Below, one piece after another: positions 1 through 4,928 of a stretch of 7,157 nt of DNA. The DNA comes from CALKHQ01 sp050329975. Lineage in GTDB: Bacteria > Pseudomonadota > Alphaproteobacteria > CALKHQ01. Below the pieces are notes generated by a model. The model saw only the letters and a list, made by a program, of their open reading frames with translations. It ran no database searches and had not been told where the DNA came from. The position numbers were made by a program, and so were the translations under genes. Positions within the stretch are counted from its first letter, which is position 1; the number at the start of each line of letters is the position of its first letter. Where the stretch lies: NCBI GenBank assembly GCA_050329975.1, contig JBHJOG010000005.1:1-7157 (forward strand), read 5' to 3'.

Positions 1-188
1 CCGATGACGCCGAGCACGTGAACCCGAATGGCGGCGCCATCGCGCTCGGCCACCCGCTGGGCATGTCCGGCGCACGGCTGGTGCTGACCGCGACCGAGGA
101 GCTGCACCAGCGCGGCGCCCGCTACGCACTCTGCACGATGTGCATCGGCGTCGGGCAGGGGATCGCGATGCTGCTGGAGCGGGTGTGA
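1..188 (+). CDS. pcaF: Thiolase C-terminus, probably 3-oxoadipyl-CoA thiolase (partial, 5' end outside window)
   Basis: Only the last 61 residues are present; the reading frame is open from base 3. Thiolases split or condense acyl-CoA and acetyl-CoA. The 3-oxoadipyl-CoA type performs the last step of the beta-ketoadipate pathway for aromatic compounds, giving succinyl-CoA and acetyl-CoA in the cytoplasm. Visible are the C-terminal thiolase signature NPNGGAIALGHPLG, with the GHP histidine that activates the catalytic cysteine, and the second active-site segment MCIGVGQG, whose cysteine acts as the acid/base. The stretches GHPLGMSGARLV and TMCIGVGQG resemble PcaF more than the acetoacetyl-CoA type, as far as I recall those families. 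The usual protein is about 400 residues, so roughly 85% is missing. That it is a thiolase is near certain; the substrate assignment is inference, and an ordinary acetyl-CoA acetyltransferase is the alternative. Confidence 0.85.
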   Translation, partial: DDAEHVNPNGGAIALGHPLGMSGARLVLTATEELHQRGARYALCTMCIGVGQGIAMLLERV

Positions 189-242
189 ACGCGCGCCCGC
201 GACAACAGCCGCACCGAGTGAGCCCCGGGGCGAGCCCTGGTC

Positions 243-270
243 TTGACGGGCGGCGCGGGCTGGCTACAAA
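243..270 (+). promoter_or_regulatory. Sigma70-type promoter for the 41-residue membrane protein gene
   Basis: TTGACG (243-248, 5 of 6 to the -35 consensus) is followed after 16 bases by TACAAA (265-270, 4 of 6 to the -10 consensus). Transcription would begin near 277 and leave a leader of about 33 bases before the ATG at 310. It lies 54 bases after the thiolase stop. In such GC-rich DNA this pairing stands out. Between the thiolase stop and this promoter there is a perfect 10-base palindrome, GCCCCGGGGC (222-231), with no T-run after it. Confidence 0.55.
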
Positions 271-309
271 TCAGTGGTGACGGGCCGAACCGACAACGGA
301 GCACAGCAG

Positions 310-435
310 ATGGTCGACCTCAACCGCGTGGACGAAGCCCACCGCTCGACATGGCAGGCGACGGTCCGGATGACGCGGAACTCGGTCATCGCCGTCGTCC
401 TGACCCTGGTCCTGATGGCGGTCTTCCTGCTGTAG
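310..435 (+). CDS. Small single-span membrane protein, resembles aa3-type cytochrome c oxidase subunit IV
   Basis: This is a 41-residue protein. A polar N-terminal part (residues 1-23, beginning MVDLNRVDEAHRSTW) is followed by one hydrophobic helix (about 24-41) ending AVFLL at the C-terminus, so the protein would sit in the inner membrane with a cytoplasmic N-terminus. The layout, the TW near residue 15 and the terminal LMAVFLL resemble the short bacterial aa3 oxidase subunit IV family (Pfam COX4_pro_2). In Paracoccus that protein is a peripheral single helix of the oxidase and is not needed for catalysis. The start is supported by GGAG at 298-301, eight bases before the ATG, and by a promoter just upstream. 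No other oxidase gene is in view, so it stands alone here. It falls below the size cut-off of many gene callers. Assignment is by pattern only; an unrelated small membrane protein is possible. Confidence 0.65.
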   Translation: MVDLNRVDEAHRSTWQATVRMTRNSVIAVVLTLVLMAVFLL

Positions 436-463
436 GGCGTCCGCGCCGTCATCAAAGCGTCAT

Positions 464-500
464 ACCCTCCCTGCTAGGGTCCTCCGGCGGGGGACGTCCC
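464..500. promoter_or_regulatory. Inverted repeat and palindrome upstream of the importer operon, operator-like
   Basis: Two symmetric elements lie in the 108-base leader between the small membrane gene and the ATPase start. ACCCT (464-468) and AGGGT (476-480) are inverted arms around a 7-base loop. GGGACGTCCC (491-500) is a perfect 10-base palindrome. I see no clear -35/-10 pair here, so either the operon promoter is not sigma70-like or transcription reads through from the promoter at 243. A role as repressor site or short attenuator is inference; GC-rich DNA yields such palindromes by chance fairly often. Confidence 0.25.
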
Positions 501-528
501 ATGGGCGTCGCATGCGGCATTGAGCTGC

Positions 529-535
529 GGGGGGA
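529..535 (+). promoter_or_regulatory. Ribosome binding site favouring a TTG start for the ATPase
   Basis: The purine run GGGGGGA ends eight bases before TTG at 544-546. In this frame there is no ATG or GTG between the upstream stop (475-477) and the conserved N-terminal beta strand, only TTG at 520 and TTG at 544. The 520 codon has no purine-rich stretch at a suitable distance, so 544 is the better start. Confidence 0.5.
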
Positions 536-543
536 CTTCGTTC

Positions 544-1662
544 TTGCCGGACAATTGTGGTGAGCCGGGTGCGGTCACGGTCGAGCGCATCGCCTGTCGC
601 TATGGCAACACCGAGGTACTGAGCCGGCTGGACCTCGATGTCCGCTGCGGCGAGGTCCTGGCTCTGCTCGGCCCGTCGGGTTGTGGCAAGACCACGTTGC
701 TGCGGCTGATCGCGGGTTTGGTGCAGCCCAGCGCAGGGCGCATCTCGATCGCCGGCGAGGTTGTGGCCGACGCGGCCGCCAGGCGCTTCGTGCCGCCGGA
801 GCGGCGCCTGCTCGGCATGGTCTTCCAGGACTACGCATTGTGGCCGCACCTGACCGTTCTGGAGAACGTACTGTTCCCGCTGGAAATGCGCCGCGTGGCC
901 AAGGACGAGCGGCGCCGGCGTGCGGAGGCGGCGCTGGCCCGGGTCGGGCTGGCGGGGTTCGCCGGGCGACGGCCGGGCGCTCTCTCGGGCGGACAGCAGC
1001 AGCGGGTCTCGATTGCCCGCGCGCTGGTCGCCGAACCGCGAGTCGTACTGTTCGATGAGCCTCTGTCCAATCTCGACCGCGAGCTCCGCGACGAACTGGC
1101 CGGCGAGATTGCGGCCTTGGTGCGCGGGCTGGGCCTCACCGCTGTCTACGTCACCCACGACCAGTCCGAGGCCTTCGCGCTCGCCGATCGGGTGGCGGTG
1201 ATGCGCACGGGCCGCATCGTTCAGCTCTCTGCTCCCGAGGAGTTGGTCGAGAGCCCCGCGCATCCTGAGGTTGCCGACTTTCTGCAGCTGGGAACGCTCG
1301 CCGAAGCGCTTCGCGACGGCAGCCACATCCGCATGATTCACGCCGACCAGCCCCGCCTCAAGCTCGACGGCGCGGGGCGCGACGGCGAGCGCGGCCGGCT
1401 CCTGATCCCGCGCCGGGCACTCGCCCTCGTCGCACCGGATGCGGCTCCGTTGAAAGGCCGCATCACCGGCACGGTTTTCCGCGGCGACCACCACGTGGTC
1501 TCCGTCTGCCTCGGAACCGGACCGGCCGCTCCCGTGGTCCAGGTCGCAGCTCCGCATCGCGCCGAGGTCGGCGCGCTCACCGGAGTGGCGCTCGATGCGG
1601 CGCGCCTCCGCTTCTTTCCCTCGAACATTCCCTCGAACGCCAACGAACCAACGGAGCATTGA
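544..1662 (+). CDS. ABC importer ATP-binding protein (Fe3+/phosphonate/polyamine-type, FbpC/PotA-like)
   Basis: This cytoplasmic ATPase powers the importer encoded by the next two genes. From the TTG at 544 it has 372 residues, typical for the family. Motifs, numbered from that start: Walker A GPSGCGKTT (43-51), Q-loop glutamine 95 in VFQDYALWPH, signature LSGGQQQR (147-154), Walker B VVLFDE (167-172), D-loop SNLD (175-178) and switch histidine 205 in VTHDQSE. All catalytic residues are intact. Residues about 275-360 look like the C-terminal TOBE domain found in ferric, polyamine and sugar importer ATPases, which can serve regulation or subunit contact. The stop codon is one base from the next start, so translation is probably coupled. 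It is the first gene of the operon. The alternative start at 520 would add eight residues. Function is firm; substrate is not evident from the sequence. Confidence 0.93.
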   Translation: MPDNCGEPGAVTVERIACRYGNTEVLSRLDLDVRCGEVLALLGPSGCGKTTLLRLIAGLVQPSAGRISIAGEVVADAAARRFVPPERRLLGMVFQDYALWPHLTVLENVLFPLEMRRVAKDERRRRAEAALARVGLAGFAGRRPGALSGGQQQRVSIARALVAEPRVVLFDEPLSNLDRELRDELAGEIAALVRGLGLTAVYVTHDQSEAFALADRVAVMRTGRIVQLSAPEELVESPAHPEVADFLQLGTLAEALRDGSHIRMIHADQPRLKLDGAGRDGERGRLLIPRRALALVAPDAAPLKGRITGTVFRGDHHVVSVCLGTGPAAPVVQVAAPHRAEVGALTGVALDAARLRFFPSNIPSNANEPTEH

Positions 1663-1663
1663 C

Positions 1664-2626
1664 ATGACTCGTCTCGCCGCCGCGTCCGCGGCCGCCCTCG
1701 CCGCGATGGCCTTCTCCACAGGGGCGGTTGCCCAGGACGCCATCACTGTCTATTCAGCCGGGCCCGCGACTTTGATCGAGGCGCTGTCTGCAGGCTTTAC
1801 CGCCGAAACCGGCATCGGGGTCGACGTCTTCCAGGCGACGACCGGTCAGCTGATGGCGCGGATCGAGGCTGAAGCGTCCAATCCTGTGGTCGACGTGGTG
1901 ATATCCGCCTCCTGGGGCACCGCCACCGATTTCGCCGAGCGCGGCTGGCTGGTCGCCTACACCAGCCCCAACGCTGAAGCGGTACCCGACTTCCTGAAAA
2001 CCGACACGGCGGTCGCCCAGGGCGTGTCGGCCCTCGCCATTGCCTGGAACCCCACCAGCGGTACGCCGCGCCCCGAGGACTGGAGCGACCTGCTGGCCCC
2101 GTCCTTTGCCGACCTGGTCACCATGCCCGACCCCGCGCAGTCCGGCTCGGCGTTCGAGCTGGTGGCGGCTCTCCAGGCACAGCAGGGCGACTGGTCTGTG
2201 TTCGAAGGCCTGGCGGCGAACGGGCTGGTCGTCCCCGGGGCCAATGCCGAGGCGCTGAATCCAGTGCTGCAGGGGGCGAAGGCGGCGGTGTTCGGGGCTG
2301 TCGACTACATCTCGCTGGCCGGTCGGGCGGCGGGCGAGACGATCGAAGTGATCTTCCCCGCGTCCGGCACGGTGGTCGCCCCGCGGCCGATGATGATCCT
2401 CAACTGGACTGAGAACGAGGCCGGCGCCAAGGCCTTCATCGACTACGTCCTCTCCGACGCCGGCCAGGCCGAGGTGGCAAAGGTCTATCTGATGCCGGCG
2501 CGTGCCGATGTCCCCGCCGACCGGCCACTGATCGGGGACCTGAAGCTTCTGCCCCTCGACGCCGATGCGGCCTATTCGGCGCGTCAGCAGATCCTCGCCG
2601 ACTTTGCTGCCGCGATCGGCCGGTAG
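1664..2626 (+). CDS. Periplasmic substrate-binding protein of ABC importer (COG1840/AfuA-like)
   Basis: This 320-residue protein captures the solute in the periplasm and delivers it to the fused permease. Residues 1-23 form a Sec signal peptide: MTR, an alanine-rich hydrophobic core, then AVA before a likely cleavage at Q24. The mature part opens with AITVYSAG, the usual first strand of iron-type binding proteins, and ends with the ...FIDYVLSDAGQ... and ...MPARADVPADRP... segments common in this family. GGAG at 1653-1656, seven bases upstream, and the signal peptide fix the start at 1664; an in-frame ATG at 1595 lies inside the ATPase gene and would bury the signal. Ferric-binding FbpA uses a histidine after the first strand, a glutamate and a paired Tyr-Tyr. 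Here those places read YSAGP, SASWG and DYIS (single Y215), so the classical iron site is not evident. 2-Aminoethylphosphonate or another small solute is equally possible. Confidence 0.9.
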   Translation: MTRLAAASAAALAAMAFSTGAVAQDAITVYSAGPATLIEALSAGFTAETGIGVDVFQATTGQLMARIEAEASNPVVDVVISASWGTATDFAERGWLVAYTSPNAEAVPDFLKTDTAVAQGVSALAIAWNPTSGTPRPEDWSDLLAPSFADLVTMPDPAQSGSAFELVAALQAQQGDWSVFEGLAANGLVVPGANAEALNPVLQGAKAAVFGAVDYISLAGRAAGETIEVIFPASGTVVAPRPMMILNWTENEAGAKAFIDYVLSDAGQAEVAKVYLMPARADVPADRPLIGDLKLLPLDADAAYSARQQILADFAAAIGR

Positions 2627-2650
2627 CGGCGGTCGCCTACGCCATCCGCC

Positions 2651-4312
2651 ATGCGCCAGACAGGGCCGTTCATCGTTGCGACGGTGACGGTCCTGCTGGT
2701 CGTCGTGGCCATTCCGCTGCTGTTCGTCGTCCTGCAAGCTGTGTTCCCGGACATCGGCGCGGCCTCGCTTGCCGGTGCCTTCTCCCGCGTCGCCGATGTG
2801 CTCGGGGACCCGGCGGTGGCTCGCCTCACTGCAAATACGCTTCTGCTCGGCGTCACCGTCGTCGGTGGCTCGGCCCTCGTGGCCGTCCCGCTCGCGGTCG
2901 TGCGCGCACTCTATCGGGTGCCCTTCGCAGCCGCCTGGGACGTGGCGTTGCTGGTGCCGTTCATGATCCCGCCCTATATCGCCGCCCTGGGCTGGATCAT
3001 GACGCTGCAGCCGCGCGGCTATCTCGACCAGCTCGTCGGCTTCCATCTCGGCCCGTTCCTGTTTTCCTTCTGGGGCGTGGCCGCCGTGATGGTGCTGAAC
3101 GTGTTCCCTGCGGTCTATTTTGCGATGTCGCGCACCATGGAGGCGGTGGGCGGGCGCTACCTCGACGTGGCACGGCTCTGCGGAGCCTCCCAGTGGCGCG
3201 CCCTGCTTCGCATCGGGCTGCCGCTGGCGACACCGGGGCTGGCCGCGAGCCTGTTGCTCGTTTTCGCCATGACCATCGAGGAGTACGGCACCCCGGCGGC
3301 GCTCGGGGCCCGATCGGGATTTCTGGTGTTGGTCACCGGCATCGACTCCCGCGTCTCCGACTGGCCGATCGACCTGCCGGGGGCAGCCATTCTGTCGCTG
3401 ATCCTGGTCGGGCTCTCGCTCGTCGCTTTCGTCGTCCAGCTGAGGATCGTCGCCCGCCGCAGCTACGACATCATCGGCGGCAGGCCATCGTCCAGCGACA
3501 AGAAGCCGCTCGGACGGTGGTGTGTGCCGGTGCTCGCCCTGTTCGCTGCGGTGGCGTTGCTCGCCACCGGCGCGCCGCTGTTCGCAATCCTCGCGAGCGC
3601 GCTGTCCGAGACCATCTCCGGCGGTCTGGCCCTGGACAACCTCGGCCTGCGCCATTTCGAACGGCTGGCTGCGGATCAGGGCGGAGGCCTCCGGGCGCTG
3701 GGCAACAGCCTGGCGCTGGGCGCGGCGGCGGCCCTAATCACCGGCCTCATCGGCACGGCGACCGCTTATCTGACAGTTCGGACGCGCTTGCGCGGGCGCC
3801 ATGCGCTGGATGCGCTGACCGTCCTGCCCAACGCCATCCCCGCGATCGTGGTCGCGGTCGGGCTGATCCTGGCCTGGAACCAGGCCTGGTGGCCGGTGAC
3901 GCCCTACAACACCCCCGCCATCCTGCTGCTCGCCTACTGCTGTATCCTGCTGCCCTATCCGGTGCGCTACGCCAACGCGGCGTTCCGCCAGATCGGGGAC
4001 AGCCTGGACTCGGCGGCGCGCATTGCCGGTGCTGCGCCGATGACCGTACTGCGCCGCATCCTCGTTCCGCTCGTGCTGCCGAGCGTGATCTCGGCAATGT
4101 TGCTGGTGTTCGCCATTGCCTCGCGCGAGCTGGTCTCATCGATACTGCTGGCGCCGCCGGGAATGCAGACCGTAGCGACCTTCATCTGGCGCCAGTTCGA
4201 GCAGGGCTCTGTCGGCCTCGGCATGGCAATGAGCGCGGTTGCGATCGCCGTGACCACGACGATCCCCCTGGCAGTTGCCCTGGCGACGCGCAGGATTGCG
4301 ATGGACCGGTGA
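2651..4312 (+). CDS. Fused double-domain ABC importer permease (FbpB/PhnU-like)
   Basis: This inner-membrane channel of the importer has 553 residues, about twice a single permease subunit, with roughly 12 hydrophobic segments. It contains two binding-protein-dependent permease domains in tandem. Each carries an EAA-type cytoplasmic loop that docks on the ATPase: residues about 164-192 (EAVGGRYLDVARLCGAS...) and 446-475 (RQIGDSLDSAARIAGAA...). Both have the conserved central glycine and a following LP or VP. A charged linker near 270-290 separates the halves. EEYGTPAALG after the first loop is like the DFGTPALLG motif of ferric and phosphonate permeases. Fused permeases of this size are known for ferric iron (FbpB/SfuB) and for one type of 2-aminoethylphosphonate importer. 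It begins 24 bases after the binding-protein stop with no good ribosome binding site, so it may depend on translation of the upstream gene. Confidence 0.92.
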   Translation: MRQTGPFIVATVTVLLVVVAIPLLFVVLQAVFPDIGAASLAGAFSRVADVLGDPAVARLTANTLLLGVTVVGGSALVAVPLAVVRALYRVPFAAAWDVALLVPFMIPPYIAALGWIMTLQPRGYLDQLVGFHLGPFLFSFWGVAAVMVLNVFPAVYFAMSRTMEAVGGRYLDVARLCGASQWRALLRIGLPLATPGLAASLLLVFAMTIEEYGTPAALGARSGFLVLVTGIDSRVSDWPIDLPGAAILSLILVGLSLVAFVVQLRIVARRSYDIIGGRPSSSDKKPLGRWCVPVLALFAAVALLATGAPLFAILASALSETISGGLALDNLGLRHFERLAADQGGGLRALGNSLALGAAAALITGLIGTATAYLTVRTRLRGRHALDALTVLPNAIPAIVVAVGLILAWNQAWWPVTPYNTPAILLLAYCCILLPYPVRYANAAFRQIGDSLDSAARIAGAAPMTVLRRILVPLVLPSVISAMLLVFAIASRELVSSILLAPPGMQTVATFIWRQFEQGSVGLGMAMSAVAIAVTTTIPLAVALATRRIAMDR

Positions 4313-4345
4313 CTGGACGCCGGAACCGAGTGGCGGGACCGGTCA
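4310..4345. terminator. Hairpin between convergent permease and ndk genes, possible bidirectional terminator
   Basis: TGACTGG (4310-4316) pairs with CCGGTCA (4339-4345) in seven base pairs, one of them G-U in the + strand RNA. An inner stem CGCC (4318-4321) with GGCG (4332-4335) closes a 10-base loop. The first arm begins with the permease TGA and the second ends with the complement of the ndk TGA, so the structure fills the 30-base gap exactly. No T-run follows on either side, so it is not a textbook intrinsic terminator. It could still protect 3' ends or assist Rho-dependent termination. Confidence 0.4.
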
Positions 4346-4765
4346 GCCGACGATATCGACCCCGCTGAAGAAGAAGGCGATCTCGGCGGCGGCGGTTTCC
4401 GGGCTGTCGGAGCCATGGGCCGCATTGGCCTCGATCGATTCGCCGAACCGGGCGCGGATGGTGCCCTTGGCGGCGTTGGCCGGATTGGTCGCCCCCATCA
4501 CCTCGCGGTTGCGGGCGATCGCGTTCTCGCCCTCCAGCACCTGGGCCACCACCGGCCCGGAGCTCATGTACTTGCAGAGGTCGCCGTAGAACGACCGTTC
4601 GGCATGCACGGCATAGAACTGCTCGGCCTGTTCCCGGGTCAGCTTCAGACGCCGCTGCGCCACGACCCGCAAGCCCGCTTCCTCCAGCATCGCTATGATG
4701 CTGCCGGTGATGTTCCGGCGTGTCGCGTCGGGCTTGACGATCGACAGAGTGCGCTCAACCGCCAT
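4343..4765 (-). CDS. ndk: Nucleoside diphosphate kinase
   Basis: This cytoplasmic enzyme transfers the terminal phosphate of ATP to other nucleoside diphosphates by a phosphohistidine intermediate, balancing NTP and dNTP pools. The 140 residues match the usual bacterial length. The N-terminus ERTLSIVKPDA contains the conserved lysine (K11). The middle has the family's FYGDLCKYMSSGPV block and the NREVMGATNP nucleotide-binding stretch. The active-site signature is NAAHGSDS with catalytic H117, where NAIHGSDS is usual, so only a neighbouring position differs. All motifs are intact. The start is supported by GGAG on the - strand (complement of 4776-4779), ten bases before the ATG. It is transcribed alone, facing the importer operon and divergent from the ABC-F gene. 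Confidence 0.97.
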   Translation of the reverse strand: MAVERTLSIVKPDATRRNITGSIIAMLEEAGLRVVAQRRLKLTREQAEQFYAVHAERSFYGDLCKYMSSGPVVAQVLEGENAIARNREVMGATNPANAAKGTIRARFGESIEANAAHGSDSPETAAAEIAFFFSGVDIVG

Positions 4766-4800
4766 AGCTATTTTTCTCCAGTTGTCTGCGGGGACGCGGC

Positions 4801-4829
4801 CTTATAGACGCGCCCATCGGGCGGCGCAA
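4801..4829 (-). promoter_or_regulatory. ndk promoter with a palindrome in the spacer
   Basis: On the - strand, TTGCGC (4829-4824) and TATAAG (4806-4801, 5 of 6 to the -10 consensus) are separated by exactly 17 bases. Transcription would start near 4794, giving a leader of about 29 bases before the ATG. Thirteen of the 17 spacer bases form the inverted repeat CGCCC-ATC-GGGCG (4811-4823), placed where a bound protein could block or reshape the promoter. The promoter call is reasonable; operator function is inference. Confidence 0.55.
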
Positions 4830-4837
4830 GGGCCGGC

Positions 4838-4859
4838 CGGTAACCGCTCGGCAACCGCC
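4838..4859. repeat. Two tandem 11-base repeats between ndk and the ABC-F gene
   Basis: CGGTAACCGCT (4838-4848) is directly followed by CGGCAACCGCC (4849-4859), matching at 9 of 11 positions; both differences are T to C. One helical turn per unit would place two equal sites on the same face of the DNA. They lie in the 163-base divergent intergenic region. They may be protein sites or chance; no function is known to me. Confidence 0.3.
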
Positions 4860-4928
4860 TGGGCCCGTCGCGTGGAGGGCGAGCGCGCCCCTTGGCCGAA
4901 GCCCTTGTGCGTGCTAAGCGGTCGCGCC

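Noticed and set aside
222..231. GCCCCGGGGC as a terminator of the thiolase gene
   Set aside because: The palindrome leaves almost no loop and no T-run follows, so it is weak evidence for termination.
501..563. A 20-codon ATG frame overlapping the ATPase start, possible leader peptide or frameshifted N-terminus
   Set aside because: The ATPase frame already contains the normal first beta strand (VTVERIACRYG) after 544, and this frame has no good ribosome site, so neither a frameshift nor a leader peptide is needed.
1595..1663. Upstream in-frame ATG for the substrate-binding protein
   Set aside because: It would put 23 residues with several arginines before the signal peptide and lies within the ATPase gene; the ATG at 1664 has GGAG at the right distance.
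1754..3655. Very long open frame on the - strand opposite the importer genes
   Set aside because: It is a GC-rich antisense shadow: the product is full of R, G, H, D and Q, without recognisable domains, and the + strand genes in the same place are unambiguous.
4695..4928. N-terminal extension of the ABC-F protein
   Set aside because: The extension overlaps the 5' part of ndk on the other strand and is unlike any ABC-F N-terminus; the family start is at 4929.
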